Source of the DNA: Priestia endophytica DSM 13796
Lineage (GTDB): Bacteria; Bacillota; Bacilli; Bacillales; Bacillaceae_H
Direction: 5' to 3'
Length of the DNA: 64,000 bases
NCBI RefSeq assembly: GCF_900115845.1
Contig: NZ_FOXX01000001.1
Span: forward strand, 682,001-746,000
The notes under the pieces were generated by a model. That model ran no database searches. It saw only the letters and a program-made list of their open reading frames with translations, and had not been told where the DNA came from. The translations under genes and the position numbers were made by a program. Every line of letters starts with the position of its first letter. The stretch's first letter is position 1. Below are positions 53,123 through 62,565 of this stretch, one piece after another.

Positions 53123-53834
53123 CCGATTTAGGCTCCTCTAGCTTGTATCCTAATCCTCGAATTGTTTTAATATAAACAGGTTTTCTTGAGTTACGCTCAA
53201 TTTTTTCTCGCAGATGACTAATATGAACATCTACAATTCTTGTATCTCCCGCAAAATCGTAATTCCATACAGCGCTTAATAACTGATCACGAGTTAATAC
53301 TCGTCCTTTATGTTTCGCTAAATATAATAGAAGTTCAAATTCTTTTGGAGTAAGTTCAATTCGGTTTCCTTCAAAATAAGCCTCATAGTGCTCTGGTAAA
53401 ATTCGAAGTGATCCAATAAAAACTTCATCACCAAGTCCAGATGTTTCCTCACTTTGCTGTGGGGCAAACTGTGTTCTTCTTAATATGGCTTTCACACGAG
53501 CTACAACTTCTCGTGGGCTAAACGGTTTTGTCATATAGTCGTCTGCGCCAAGTTCAAGACCTAGTACTTTATCAAATTCATCATCTTTAGCTGTTAGCAT
53601 TAAGATGGGAACCATCACTTTTTGTTGACGAAGCTTTTTACACACTTCAATCCCATCCATCTTTGGAAGCATTAAATCTAGTACAATTAAATCAAGCTCC
53701 TGGCTGTTTGCTAACTCTAGCCCTTCTTCCCCATCCATAGCTGTTAAAACTTCAAAGCCTGCTTGCTGTAAGTTATACTGTAATAACGTTACGATAGATT
53801 GTTCATCATCCACTACTAATAGCTTTTTACCCAT
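53115..53834 (-). CDS. phoP: Phosphate response regulator
   Basis: PhoP is an OmpR-type regulator of phosphate-limitation genes. The receiver has Asp53 (LIVLDLMLPKMDGIEVC) with acidic pocket DD at 9-10 and Lys near 104 (MTKPFSPREVVARVKAI); the C-terminal winged helix shows LTPKEFELLLYLAKHKGRVLT. 239 residues. It is coupled to phoR by overlap. WalR-like regulators are similar, but the polA neighbourhood and pairing with PhoR decide. Confidence 0.93.
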   Translation of the reverse strand: MGKKLLVVDDEQSIVTLLQYNLQQAGFEVLTAMDGEEGLELANSQELDLIVLDLMLPKMDGIEVCKKLRQQKVMVPILMLTAKDDEFDKVLGLELGADDYMTKPFSPREVVARVKAILRRTQFAPQQSEETSGLGDEVFIGSLRILPEHYEAYFEGNRIELTPKEFELLLYLAKHKGRVLTRDQLLSAVWNYDFAGDTRIVDVHISHLREKIERNSRKPVYIKTIRGLGYKLEEPKSDE

Positions 53835-53886
53835 ATGCGCCTCCGCTCACGTTAAACTTTTAACAAGTTTTTTTCCATTCATTATA

Positions 53887-53915
53887 ATCATACAATGAAT
53901 TTTTAAACTTCTCAA
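53887..53915 (-). promoter_or_regulatory. Sigma-A promoter of phoPR
   Basis: TTGAGA (53915-53910) and TATGAT (53892-53887) are 17 bases apart on minus. I could not fit a convincing tandem Pho box. Confidence 0.65.
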
Positions 53916-53926
53916 AGGGAAAAAGA

Positions 53927-53971
53927 CCATTTTCCAATTTATTTATAGCTACTATTGGAAATGGTCTAAGG
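53927..53971 (-). terminator. Terminator after the MaoC-like gene
   Basis: AGACCATTTTCCAAT and ATTGGAAATGGTCT form a long stem (one bulge) around an A/T loop, with TTTTTCC following on minus. Confidence 0.75.
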
Positions 53972-53979
53972 GATTGCTT

Positions 53980-54450
53980 TTAGAAGTTCTGAAATACGTA
54001 TTCGCCTAACTCTTTTGGCCGATATGGAGCACGTACTAGGATTTCTCCTTTTATAACACTGCGACTATCTTTATTTGCTACTACTTCTATTTTAATGGTT
54101 TCAGAATCTTGGTTTAATTCTAGGATTTTAAGCGAAATTTTGATTGTTTCATAATGGTAAACAGGATGTATAAATTGAAGAGATTGACTTAAAATTTGAC
54201 TCCCTGGTCCTGGAAAGTGTTTGGATATTGTAGAAGTAATCATGCCTGAGAGCATAATAGAGGGAACGATTGGTTTTTTTACAGGAGTTTGCGCTGTATA
54301 ATCATGTTGAATATATAACGGGTTAGCATCGTCTGTTAATCCTAAATATAAAAGTAGCTCTCTATCCTCCATCTTTTCCTCTTTTAAAAATGTTTCACCA
54401 ACAGAAAGCTCTTCTATAAACCTGCCAAGTTTTACTTTTTTCCCAAACAT
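53980..54450 (-). CDS. MaoC-like hotdog protein
   Basis: A 156-residue protein of the MaoC/R-hydratase hotdog group. The segment TDDANPLYIQHDYTAQTP corresponds to the hydratase active-site motif D-x-N-P-x-H, with the aspartate kept but histidine replaced by tyrosine; IVPSIMLSGMITSTISKHFPGPG is the next conserved block. Hydratase activity is therefore doubtful; acyl binding is likely. It lies between mdh and phoP. The start ATG follows GGAGG. Role unknown. Confidence 0.75.
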   Translation of the reverse strand: MFGKKVKLGRFIEELSVGETFLKEEKMEDRELLLYLGLTDDANPLYIQHDYTAQTPVKKPIVPSIMLSGMITSTISKHFPGPGSQILSQSLQFIHPVYHYETIKISLKILELNQDSETIKIEVVANKDSRSVIKGEILVRAPYRPKELGEYVFQNF

Positions 54451-54491
54451 ATAAACGCCTCCTTGAAATGAAATCGCTTACATTAATATTT

Positions 54492-54537
54492 AAAAAGAAA
54501 GGCTCGGAGATATGCCTCCGAACCTTTCTTTTTTATT
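54492..54537 (-). terminator. Terminator after citZ-icd-mdh
   Basis: AAAGAAAGGTTCGGAG pairs with CTCCGAGCCTTTCTTT (one G-U pair) and is followed by TTTAAATATT on minus; the stem starts at the mdh stop. Confidence 0.88.
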
Positions 54538-55474
54538 ATACAAGTACGCTCATTACTTTTTTAACAGATTCTGCAGATTGATCAAGTTGAGCACGTTCAG
54601 TATCTGTTAACTCTAACTCAATAACTTGTTCAATTCCATTTCCACCTAGAACTGTAGGAACGCCAAGGTAAATTCCTTGGTATCCATATTCACCTTCAAG
54701 GTATGCAATGGAAGGTAAGATACGGCGCTGATCTTTCACAATTGCTTCCGTCATTTCTACTAATGAAGCTGCTGGTGCGTAATAAGCACTTCCGTTTCCT
54801 AACAAACCAACAATTTCACCGCCGCCTTTTCTTGTACGCTCTACAATAGCGTCTAGGCGATCTTTCGGAATAAGTGTTTCAAGTGGAATTCCGCCTGCGT
54901 AAGAGTAGCGCACAAGCGGTACCATATCGTCTCCATGTCCACCAAGAACGAAACCTGTTACATCTTTAACAGATACGTTTAACTCTTGCGCAACAAACGT
55001 ACGGAAACGTCCAGTGTCAAGCACCCCTGATTGACCAATAACACGGTTTTTCGGGAAACCAGATTCCTTATACACTGTGTATGTCATCGCATCAACAGGA
55101 TTTGTTAATACAATGATATGACAATCTGGCGAATACTTTACAATTTCTTGTGTTACACTTTTCATTACTTTTTGGTTTGTTGTAACAAGATCATCGCGGC
55201 TCATTCCTGGCTTACGAGCGATACCTGCTGTAATGATGACAACATCAGAATTTGCCGTATCTTCGTAGTTAGACGTGCCAACAATGTTTGAGTCAAACCC
55301 TTCAATTGGACTAGCCTCAAGCATGTCCAATGCTTTTCCTTTTGTTGGTCCCTCTGCATTTGGAATATCGACAAGAACAACATCACCAAGCTCTTTTTGT
55401 CCTAAAAGAAATGCTGTTGTTGCTCCAGTAAAGCCTGCACCAATAACGGAGATTTTCTTACGTCTCATTGTCAT
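54536..55474 (-). CDS. mdh: Malate dehydrogenase
   Basis: Mdh interconverts malate and oxaloacetate with NAD. It is the LDH-like type: NAD loop [19 protein letters not shown], substrate arginines in [13 protein letters not shown] and the catalytic histidine in [12 protein letters not shown] near residue 180. The ATG at 55474 lies 7 bases after AGGAGG and gives 312 residues; a GTG precedes it. Last gene of citZ-icd-mdh, which work together in the TCA cycle. Confidence 0.96.
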   Translation of the reverse strand: MTMRRKKISVIGAGFTGATTAFLLGQKELGDVVLVDIPNAEGPTKGKALDMLEASPIEGFDSNIVGTSNYEDTANSDVVIITAGIARKPGMSRDDLVTTNQKVMKSVTQEIVKYSPDCHIIVLTNPVDAMTYTVYKESGFPKNRVIGQSGVLDTGRFRTFVAQELNVSVKDVTGFVLGGHGDDMVPLVRYSYAGGIPLETLIPKDRLDAIVERTRKGGGEIVGLLGNGSAYYAPAASLVEMTEAIVKDQRRILPSIAYLEGEYGYQGIYLGVPTVLGGNGIEQVIELELTDTERAQLDQSAESVKKVMSVLV

Positions 55475-55508
55475 CACAATTCCTCCTCTTTTTTCTTGCT
55501 TTCTAACG

Positions 55509-56795
55509 TTATACTGTTACTTCTTCTTCCATATTTTGAATTAGCTTATCGCCAAATTCAGAGCATTTCACTTCTGTTGCTCCGTCCATTAAACGAGCAA
55601 AGTCATATGTTACGACTTTAGAAGCAATTGTTTTATCCATTGCGCCCATTACAAGATCTGCTGCTTCTTTCCATCCTAAATGCTCAAGCATTAATACACC
55701 TGAAAGAATAACAGAAGATGGATTTACTTTATCAAGACCAGCATATTTCGGAGCTGTACCGTGTGTTGCTTCAAAAATAGCATGTCCAGTTTCATAGTTG
55801 ATGTTTGCTCCTGGAGCAATTCCAATTCCACCAACTTGTGCTGCAAGAGCATCTGAAATATAGTCACCATTTAAGTTCATTGTTGCAACAACATCGAACT
55901 CACTTGGACGAGTTAGAATTTGTTGTAAGAAGATATCAGCAATAGAATCTTTCACGATGATTTTCCCAGCTTCAACAGCCTCATCCTGTGCTTTATTTGC
56001 TGCTTCTTTACCTTCTGTTTCAACAAGACGATCATACTGAGCCCATGTGAATACTTTATCACCGAATTCTTGTTCAGCTAACTCATAGCCCCAGTTTTTA
56101 AATGCGCCTTCTGTATATTTCATAATGTTCCCTTTATGTACAAGGGTTACAGATTTACGTCCTTCACTAATTGCGTAGTTGATTGCACCACGTACAAGAC
56201 GTTTTGTTCCCTCTTCTGATACAGGCTTAATTCCAATACCAGATGTTTCTGGGAAGCGAATTTTATTTACTCCCATTTCATTTTGAAGGAAGTTAATAAG
56301 CTTTTTCACTTCTTCTGAACCTTTTTCATATTCAATACCAGCATAAATATCTTCTGTATTTTCACGGAAGATAACCATGTCTGTGTCTTCAGGACGTTTA
56401 ACAGGAGATGGAACACCTGTGAAGTAGCGAACAGGACGTAAGCAAACAAATAAGTCTAACTCTTGACGAAGAGCAACGTTTAAAGAACGAATTCCTCCGC
56501 CAACAGGAGTTGTTAAAGGCCCTTTAATTGCAATCATATATTCACGTACAGCATCTAATGTTTCAGCAGGAAGCCATTCGCCTGTTGCATTGTAAGCTTT
56601 TTCTCCAGCTAAAACTTCCTTCCACACGATGCTACGCTCTCCATTATACGCTTTTTGAACAGCTGCTTCTAGTACTTTTGATGCTGCCGCCCAAATATCA
56701 GGACCAATTCCGTCTCCTTCGATATATGGAATGATTGGTTTATTAGGTACTTGTAATACTCCGTTGTTAACTTGAATTTTTTCTCCTTGTGTCAT
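55509..56795 (-). CDS. icd: Isocitrate dehydrogenase, NADP type
   Basis: Icd oxidises isocitrate to 2-oxoglutarate. The 428-residue protein begins [20 protein letters not shown] (near residue 17) and has the substrate loop [22 protein letters not shown] near residue 104 and [20 protein letters not shown] near residue 148; [20 protein letters not shown] near 350 is the coenzyme region. It lies between citZ and mdh with 79 bases after citZ. Confidence 0.96.
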   Translation of the reverse strand: MTQGEKIQVNNGVLQVPNKPIIPYIEGDGIGPDIWAAASKVLEAAVQKAYNGERSIVWKEVLAGEKAYNATGEWLPAETLDAVREYMIAIKGPLTTPVGGGIRSLNVALRQELDLFVCLRPVRYFTGVPSPVKRPEDTDMVIFRENTEDIYAGIEYEKGSEEVKKLINFLQNEMGVNKIRFPETSGIGIKPVSEEGTKRLVRGAINYAISEGRKSVTLVHKGNIMKYTEGAFKNWGYELAEQEFGDKVFTWAQYDRLVETEGKEAANKAQDEAVEAGKIIVKDSIADIFLQQILTRPSEFDVVATMNLNGDYISDALAAQVGGIGIAPGANINYETGHAIFEATHGTAPKYAGLDKVNPSSVILSGVLMLEHLGWKEAADLVMGAMDKTIASKVVTYDFARLMDGATEVKCSEFGDKLIQNMEEEVTV

Positions 56796-56873
56796 GAAAA
56801 TAACCTCCCTAGTATTGTGTAAAAAATGATGCTGTGCTCAAGAGATCAAGTCCTGAGCACAAGATCGATTTAG

Positions 56874-57989
56874 TTAACGATCTTCAATAGAAACATACGC
56901 CTGTTTATCAGGTCCTATATATTCAGCGCGTGGACGAATTAAACGATTGTTGGAATACTGCTCTAGAATATGAGCAATCCATCCTGAAACGCGACTGACT
57001 GCGAAAATTGGTGTGAATAAATCATGATCTATCTTTAAAGAATGGTAGACAGATGCAGAATAAAAATCTACGTTCGGCGGTAAGTCTTTTTGACTTGTAA
57101 CGAGATTTTCAATTTTCAATGACATCTCATACCATTTCTTTTCTCCAGTTACATCTGCAAGCTTTCTAGACATTTCTCTTAAATGTTTAGCGCGCGGATC
57201 TCCCTCTCGATAAACACGGTGACCAAATCCCATAATCTTCTCTTTCCCATCCAATTTAGCTTGAATGTAAGAATCGACCCTGTCCACGTCACCAATATCA
57301 GAGAGCATCTTCATTACAGCTTCGTTTGCTCCTCCATGAAGAGGTCCTTTTAAAGCGCCAATTGCAGCTGTTAAACCAGAATACATATCAGATAGTGTTG
57401 CAACACATACACGGCCTGTAAATGTCGAAGCATTCAATTCATGGTCCGCATGAAGAACAAGTGCTTTATTAAAAGCTTCAACAGCAATATCGCTTGGCTC
57501 TTCTCCATTTAACATATAAAGAAAGTTCTTCGCTAGTCCGTACTCTTTTTTCGGAGCAATTGGATCAAGCCCTTTTCTTATACGTGCAAACGTCGTAACG
57601 ATTGTTGGAAGCTGCGCCTGTAAGCGAATTGCTTTGCGGTAGTTCGCTTCTTCTTCAACACTGTCCGCTTCCTCATCATACAAACCTAACAGTGATACAG
57701 CTGTTCTTAGTGCTGCCATTGGATGTACTTTCTCAACTGGATATGTTGAGAAGTGCTCTACAACTTCTTTTGGAAGCTCTGCATTTTCAGATAGCAGTCT
57801 AGTAAACTCTGATAATTCACCTTCATTAGGAAGCTTACCATGCCAAAGTAGATAAACTACCTCTTCAAATGTAGCATAGCTTGTTAAATCATCAATATTG
57901 TATCCTCGATACGTTAGCATATCGTCAATAATTGAACTTACAGCTGATGTTGTAGCTACGACTCCTTCTAAACCTCGAGTTGCTGTCAT
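56874..57989 (-). CDS. citZ: Citrate synthase II
   Basis: CitZ condenses acetyl-CoA and oxaloacetate. The 371-residue protein starts MTATRGLEGVVATTSAVSSI; catalytic residues lie in LKGPLHGGANEAVMKM (His near 222), MGFGHRVYREGDPRAKH (His near 261) and PNVDFYSASVYHSL (Asp near 312). GGAGAGGAG precedes the ATG. It is the first gene of citZ-icd-mdh and has a leader of about 250 bases with regulatory marks. Confidence 0.96.
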   Translation of the reverse strand: MTATRGLEGVVATTSAVSSIIDDMLTYRGYNIDDLTSYATFEEVVYLLWHGKLPNEGELSEFTRLLSENAELPKEVVEHFSTYPVEKVHPMAALRTAVSLLGLYDEEADSVEEEANYRKAIRLQAQLPTIVTTFARIRKGLDPIAPKKEYGLAKNFLYMLNGEEPSDIAVEAFNKALVLHADHELNASTFTGRVCVATLSDMYSGLTAAIGALKGPLHGGANEAVMKMLSDIGDVDRVDSYIQAKLDGKEKIMGFGHRVYREGDPRAKHLREMSRKLADVTGEKKWYEMSLKIENLVTSQKDLPPNVDFYSASVYHSLKIDHDLFTPIFAVSRVSGWIAHILEQYSNNRLIRPRAEYIGPDKQAYVSIEDR

Positions 57990-58141
57990 ATTCTCCTCTC
58001 CTTCTATAAAAAATTTCCCCTTTTTCTCCTGCGGTATGAATTTTCCTTTTTATTCGCAGCACAGTGACTTTTTGAACAGAAAAAGGTTAATTCTCCGCTT
58101 GAGATCGTACATTTAAGCTTACCTTGAGCAAGCATTCACAA

Positions 58142-58155
58142 AGAAAATGCTTTCA
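58142..58155 (-). promoter_or_regulatory. cre-like site in the citZ leader
   Basis: TGAAAGCATTTTCT on minus resembles the CcpA-binding cre pattern (TGAAARCGNTWWCA), with two departures. It lies about 95 bases downstream of the predicted citZ start of transcription, where CcpA would act as a roadblock. Glucose repression of citZ is known in B. subtilis. Confidence 0.45.
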
Positions 58156-58172
58156 TTTTCTCGTGCACTAAA

Positions 58173-58207
58173 AATAGCTAGCCTTGTTTTAAGCTAGTCA
58201 TTTTTGT
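58173..58207 (-). promoter_or_regulatory. Terminator-like hairpin in the citZ leader
   Basis: AAAAAT-CTAGC pairs with GCTAG-ATTTTT (two internal mismatches), ending in ATTTTTAG, on minus. It lies about 35 bases after the predicted transcription start, so it could be an attenuator in the citZ leader or a late terminator for ytwI. Confidence 0.5.
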
Positions 58208-58245
58208 GCCCGCTAAAAAGGTAGGTTAAATGATGTTCACCTATC

Positions 58246-58274
58246 ATTATAAACAATTATCAGACTTTTGTGAA
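58246..58274 (-). promoter_or_regulatory. Sigma-A promoter of citZ with CcpC-like dyad
   Basis: TTCACA (58274-58269) and a perfect TATAAT (58251-58246) are 17 bases apart on minus. TTATCA and TGATAA repeats flank the -35, a dyad of ATAA/TTAT type such as CcpC uses at citZ in B. subtilis; the CcpC reading is tentative. Confidence 0.7.
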
Positions 58275-58321
58275 TGATAAGTATCAATAAATTTTAAATT
58301 TTTATTATAACAAGAAAATAT

Positions 58322-58783
58322 TCACTGAAACATTTCAACGATTTTCATACAAATATAGGCAATTCCAGCCCCAATAAGTGGCCCAACGGCAACTCCTTGA
58401 AAAAGGGCAACAGCCAAAATTGTTCCAATTACAAGAGCAGCTGTGATTTGAGGATCATTTTGAAGGAGCGTTAACCCATGTTTTGCAATAAGCGCAACAG
58501 CGATTCCTGCTCCTAGAGCAATCCAAGCATATGAAGATTTCACAGCGTCTCCAAGCTGTTTGAACCCAATTTCTCCTGTAGCAATCGGGATAAGAACTGC
58601 GATTGTTATAATTGTCACTCCTAAATTAATTCCTTTGGATTGTAGATAAGGAAACAGCTTGCTATCAAGGCCAATCAGTTTTATAACAAGTAAAAAAGCA
58701 ACAGCAAAAATAAGTGATTGGTTTTTAGCAATGACTGCAATTCCAAGTAAAATAAGTAAAAATAATGTTGCTTGTGAGAACAC
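58322..58783 (-). CDS. ytwI: DUF441 membrane protein YtwI
   Basis: A 153-residue DUF441 protein with four to five membrane segments (FLLILLGIAVIAKNQSLIFA; GVTIITIAVLIPIATG; AWIALGAGIAVALIAKHG; ALVIGTILAVALFQGVAVGP). The function is unknown. It starts with GTG at 58783 behind AAAGGTGAT. No strong terminator separates it from the citZ promoter. It is divergent from ytvI. Confidence 0.85.
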   Translation of the reverse strand: MFSQATLFLLILLGIAVIAKNQSLIFAVAFLLVIKLIGLDSKLFPYLQSKGINLGVTIITIAVLIPIATGEIGFKQLGDAVKSSYAWIALGAGIAVALIAKHGLTLLQNDPQITAALVIGTILAVALFQGVAVGPLIGAGIAYICMKIVEMFQ

Positions 58784-58946
58784 GTCTTCATCACCTTTCT
58801 TGATTTCACAAAGTAAATATTTTCTATTTTAGAAAAGTATTTTTTTGCACATTCCAATGTAAAAAATTTAAAAATCCAGCTGTAAACTTCTAAAATTCAT
58901 CATGCATATGTAAGATATAATAACTGGACATGCTAGGAGGAAAAAA

Positions 58947-60068
58947 ATGAATCCACACTATGTTTCCATATTTGGTCGAATTCTACTCGTTGTTTCCCTC
59001 ACCATTCTTTCCTTTTGGTTCCTATATCATTTATCACACTTGATTTACCCTTTTATCATTGCTTTTATCCTTTCTCTAATGATTAATCCCTTTGTAAACC
59101 TATTGGAGAATCGGTTGAGGTTTCCACGTTCTTTAGCAATATTAACGACTCTTCTTCTTCTTTTTTGTTCAGTAGCAGGTATATTAGTGCTTCTTTTCAC
59201 CGAAATTGTAGCAGGAGCCGAGTACTTGGCAAAATCAGTGCCTCAAAACTTTACTCACCTTGTTTTATACATCGAACAGTTTCTAGGAGAGCAGATTATC
59301 CCGCTTTATAATAAATTATCTTCTTTTTTCAACAGTCTAGAAAACGAGCAGCAAATTGCAATGATGACGAACATCCAAAATGTTGGAGACACTCTTTCTG
59401 AAACAGTTGGAACTTTCATCCAACGGTTCTTACAAAGCATTCCGATTGTTTTTACATGGCTGCCAAATGCAGCTACGTTTTTCATTTTTTCTCTCCTTGC
59501 CACTTTTTTTATTAGTAAAGATTTAAACAAGCTCAAAGGAAAAATAAATAAAGTTTTCCCACCTAAAGTAAAAAAAAGCCTACGTACAATCGTCATTGAA
59601 CTAAAGTTTGCGCTAACAGGATTCCTTAAAGCACAGCTTACGCTCATTTCGATTACAACTATTATCGTTCTTATAGGATTATTGATTTTACGAATTGATT
59701 ATGCCATTACTATTGCTCTTATCGTTGGTTTTGTTGATTTACTTCCTTACTTAGGAACAGGCGTTATCCTTGTACCTTGGGCCCTTTATAGCTTTCTAAG
59801 TGGAAATAACGCACTCGGAATAGGCTTGCTTGTGCTTTATGTAGTCGTTGCTGTCCAAAGACAAATCATGGAGCCAAAAGTTCTTTCATCAAGCATTGGA
59901 ATTGATCCACTTGCAACCTTAATAGCTGTCTTTATCGGCTTTCAACTTTTTGGCTTTTTTGGTCTGATTATTGGTCCAACTTCTCTTGTTCTCTTTAACA
60001 CGATACACAAAGTTGGAGTTTTTCATCATCTCTTAGCCTTTATTTTAGATAACAAAAAGAAAATTTGA
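58947..60068 (+). CDS. ytvI: AI-2E family transporter YtvI
   Basis: A 373-residue membrane protein of the AI-2E (PurR-type permease, UPF0118) family, with about eight membrane helices. The late block FVDLLPYLGTGVILVPWALY and PKVLSSSIGIDPLATLIAVFIGFQLFG are family marks. The substrate is unknown; members export small molecules or act in Na+/H+ exchange. TATAAT lies upstream at about 58916 with a poor -35; AGGAGG precedes the ATG. Confidence 0.88.
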   Translation: MNPHYVSIFGRILLVVSLTILSFWFLYHLSHLIYPFIIAFILSLMINPFVNLLENRLRFPRSLAILTTLLLLFCSVAGILVLLFTEIVAGAEYLAKSVPQNFTHLVLYIEQFLGEQIIPLYNKLSSFFNSLENEQQIAMMTNIQNVGDTLSETVGTFIQRFLQSIPIVFTWLPNAATFFIFSLLATFFISKDLNKLKGKINKVFPPKVKKSLRTIVIELKFALTGFLKAQLTLISITTIIVLIGLLILRIDYAITIALIVGFVDLLPYLGTGVILVPWALYSFLSGNNALGIGLLVLYVVVAVQRQIMEPKVLSSSIGIDPLATLIAVFIGFQLFGFFGLIIGPTSLVLFNTIHKVGVFHHLLAFILDNKKKI

Positions 60069-60081
60069 CGTCTAAAACAAC

Positions 60082-60113
60082 AGAGAGCTTCTACAAGTAG
60101 AAGCTCTTTTGTT
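60082..60113. terminator. Bidirectional terminator between ytvI and fxsA
   Basis: AGAGCTTCTAC pairs with GTAGAAGCTCT around a 2-base centre, with TTTTGTTT on plus and a weaker T-rich run on minus. Confidence 0.82.
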
Positions 60114-60127
60114 TATGAAATATTTAT

Positions 60128-60520
60128 TTAAAAACGACGCATCATGACAAACCCTTTATTTCGGAAAATAGTGCCGAGATAGCGTGAAATTATTGGTTTA
60201 AGAAGGTTTCTTGTAAAAGGAAGCAGGAATATAAGACCTGTTATATCTGTAATAAACCCAGGAATGATAAGCAATATTCCAGCAAGGAGTACACATAAAC
60301 CATCCATAATTTCTTCTCCAGGAACATAACCATGTTCCATTTGATAACGAGCTTTTTGTAATACAAGAAGACCTTGTTTTTTTGAAAAATAGGCTCCTGC
60401 TATGCTTGTAGCTACTATCAATAAAAGGGTAGGAAAAAAGCCAATCGCACTTCCTATATAAATCATGGCTGCAATTTCAAGCACTATTAAAACTAAAAAG
60501 AACGGAAAAATTTTTTTCAT
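60128..60520 (-). CDS. fxsA: FxsA family membrane protein
   Basis: A 130-residue protein beginning MKKIFPFFLVLIVLEIAAMI, with three to four hydrophobic segments and the family piece GILLIIPGFITDITGLIFLLPFTR. E. coli FxsA suppresses F exclusion of phage T7; in Bacillus its role is unknown. The ATG at 60520 follows GGAGG; the frame is open to 60538. It stands just after pyk. Confidence 0.88.
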   Translation of the reverse strand: MKKIFPFFLVLIVLEIAAMIYIGSAIGFFPTLLLIVATSIAGAYFSKKQGLLVLQKARYQMEHGYVPGEEIMDGLCVLLAGILLIIPGFITDITGLIFLLPFTRNLLKPIISRYLGTIFRNKGFVMMRRF

Positions 60521-60601
60521 AGCCTTTCCTCCACTCACAATAGATTTGAGGACTATCTCTATTATAAGAGTTATGACTGAAAAGATAAAGAAAACGGCTA
60601 T

Positions 60602-60634
60602 AAAGAAAAAGTCGATGCATGAACATCGACTCTA
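60602..60634 (-). terminator. Terminator after pyk
   Basis: AGTCGATG pairs with CATCGACT around a 6-base loop, followed by TTTTTCTTT on minus. Confidence 0.85.
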
Positions 60635-60642
60635 CTTTCCTT

Positions 60643-62403
60643 TTATAGCACGCTTGCATGTCCTTTATAAATAACGCCGCCATTCCCATCTACTGTTACA
60701 TCTTGACCATCTTTAAAGATCTCTGTTGCATTTTCAATTCCTACAATGACAGGAATACCTAAACTTAAACCAACAACAGCTCCGTGACTTGTTAAGCCAC
60801 CTTCTTCGGTAATAATAGCTGATGCTTTTTCTAATGAATCCATCATATCTCGATCCGTCCCAATTGTAACAACAATACTGCCTTCAGTTATTTTTTCTTG
60901 TAGTTCTTTTGCGTTTCTAGCAACAACTACTTTTCCGAATGCTGATTTACGTCCAATACCTTGTCCTTTTGCAAGCAGTTCTCCAACAACCTGCACTTTC
61001 ATAAGGTTTGTTGTTCCAGATTTTCCGACAGGAACACCTGCTGTAATTACAACAACATCTCCGTTTTCAATATTGTTTGATTTACGAGCAGCACGAACTG
61101 ACATATCAAGCATTTCATCAATTGTTGCCACATTCTCGCCAAGTACAGGATGAACTCCCCAAACGAGTGCAAGCTTTCTTAAAACTTTTTCATCTGTTGT
61201 AACCCCAATAATCTGCGCTTGAGGACGATACTTTGAAATCATCTTCGCTGTATAACCACTTTCAGTTGGAGCTAATATTGCATTAACATTTAAGTTCAAA
61301 GACGTATGCACAACAGATTGACCAATAGCATCTGTTACAGTAGCTCCAACTTGTTGACTTCGTTTTTTTAGAAGTTCTGGATAATTTAGAGCTTTTTCTA
61401 CTCTTGTTGCAATAGCATTCATCGTTTGCACAGATTCAACAGGATAATGACCTGCTGCTGTTTCACCAGAAAGCATAATTGCGTCTGTTCCATCAAAAAT
61501 AGCATTTGCTACATCACTTGCCTCTGCTCGCGTTGGGCGAGGGTTTCTTTGCATTGAATCAAGCATTTGTGTTGCCGTAATAACAGGTTTTCCTAATTCA
61601 TTGCATTTTTTTATTAGCCTTTTTTGGACAAGAGGAACAGTCTCGGCAGGAATTTCAACACCTAAATCTCCACGCGCGACCATGAGACCGTCTGATACAG
61701 CTAATATCTCATCAATATTATCTACCCCTTCTTGATTTTCAATCTTCGGGATAATTTGAATATGCTCCCCACCGTTCTCTTCTAAGAGCTGGCGGATTTC
61801 CAATACATCTGAAGCTCTGCGAACAAAAGAAGCTGCAATAAAATCAACCTCTTGCTCGATGCCAAACTTAATATCATTTGCATCTTTCTCAGTCATACCA
61901 GGGAGATTTACGCTCACTCCTGGTACATTGACGCCTTTTTTATTTTTTAAAATACCTGGATTGCGGACCTTCGTGCGGATTTCTTCATGTTTTTTGTTGA
62001 TATCAATTACTTCAAGTTCAATTAATCCATCATCTAATAAAATGGTTGACCCTTTCTCAACGTCATTAATTAACCCTTTGTATGTAATTGAGAACTTTTG
62101 TGGAGTTCCGATAACTTCATTCATTGATACAATAACTTCATCATCTTTTGAAAGCGAAATTTCACCGTTTTCTACCGTATGTGTTCGAATCTCAGGCCCC
62201 TTTGTATCCAAAAGAATCGCTACGGTTTTACCACTTTCACGACTAACTTCACGAATGGTTTTTACACGAGCTCCATGCTCTTCAAAATCTCCATGCGAGA
62301 AATTTAAACGTGCAACGTTCATACCCGCTTGTACTAACTTTTCAAGCATTTCTTTACTTTCACTAGCTGGACCAATTGTACAAACAATTTTTGTTTTTCT
62401 CAT
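60643..62403 (-). CDS. pyk: Pyruvate kinase with C-terminal phosphoenolpyruvate-like domain
   Basis: Pyk makes pyruvate and ATP from phosphoenolpyruvate. Key blocks: [20 protein letters not shown] at the N-terminus, [17 protein letters not shown] near residue 220 (catalytic Lys) and [20 protein letters not shown] near residue 260. The 586-residue length includes the extra C-terminal domain found in Bacillus ([20 protein letters not shown] near residue 540), which resembles PEP-utilising enzymes. It follows accA, but pfkA, which is between them in B. subtilis, is missing. Confidence 0.97.
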   Translation of the reverse strand: MRKTKIVCTIGPASESKEMLEKLVQAGMNVARLNFSHGDFEEHGARVKTIREVSRESGKTVAILLDTKGPEIRTHTVENGEISLSKDDEVIVSMNEVIGTPQKFSITYKGLINDVEKGSTILLDDGLIELEVIDINKKHEEIRTKVRNPGILKNKKGVNVPGVSVNLPGMTEKDANDIKFGIEQEVDFIAASFVRRASDVLEIRQLLEENGGEHIQIIPKIENQEGVDNIDEILAVSDGLMVARGDLGVEIPAETVPLVQKRLIKKCNELGKPVITATQMLDSMQRNPRPTRAEASDVANAIFDGTDAIMLSGETAAGHYPVESVQTMNAIATRVEKALNYPELLKKRSQQVGATVTDAIGQSVVHTSLNLNVNAILAPTESGYTAKMISKYRPQAQIIGVTTDEKVLRKLALVWGVHPVLGENVATIDEMLDMSVRAARKSNNIENGDVVVITAGVPVGKSGTTNLMKVQVVGELLAKGQGIGRKSAFGKVVVARNAKELQEKITEGSIVVTIGTDRDMMDSLEKASAIITEEGGLTSHGAVVGLSLGIPVIVGIENATEIFKDGQDVTVDGNGGVIYKGHASVL

Positions 62404-62445
62404 GATTTAGATCCTCCCACTATTTGCTTGTTACTCCACTTCTCT

Positions 62446-62473
62446 ATTATGCTACAATTAGGGCATTTTCGAA
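62446..62473 (-). promoter_or_regulatory. Candidate promoter of pyk
   Basis: TTCGAA (62473-62468) and CATAAT (62451-62446) are 16 bases apart on minus. Both are moderate matches; a terminator just upstream makes an own promoter for pyk necessary. Confidence 0.4.
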
Positions 62474-62523
62474 ACCCTCTGTTCTTTGTCTTTACGGAGA
62501 ATTAATAGTCATTCTTCATTTAT

Positions 62524-62560
62524 AGAAAAAAGATGCCTTTAAAAAAGGCATCTTTTTTCT
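62524..62560 (-). terminator. Terminator after accDA
   Basis: AAAGATGCC pairs with GGCATCTTT, extended by A/T pairs, and is followed by T-rich sequence on minus. It separates accA from pyk. Confidence 0.88.
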
Positions 62561-62565
62561 GCTAT

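Noticed and set aside
54536-54538. Possible frameshift or fusion between the MaoC-like gene and mdh
   Set aside because: A strong terminator and intact ends of both genes separate them.
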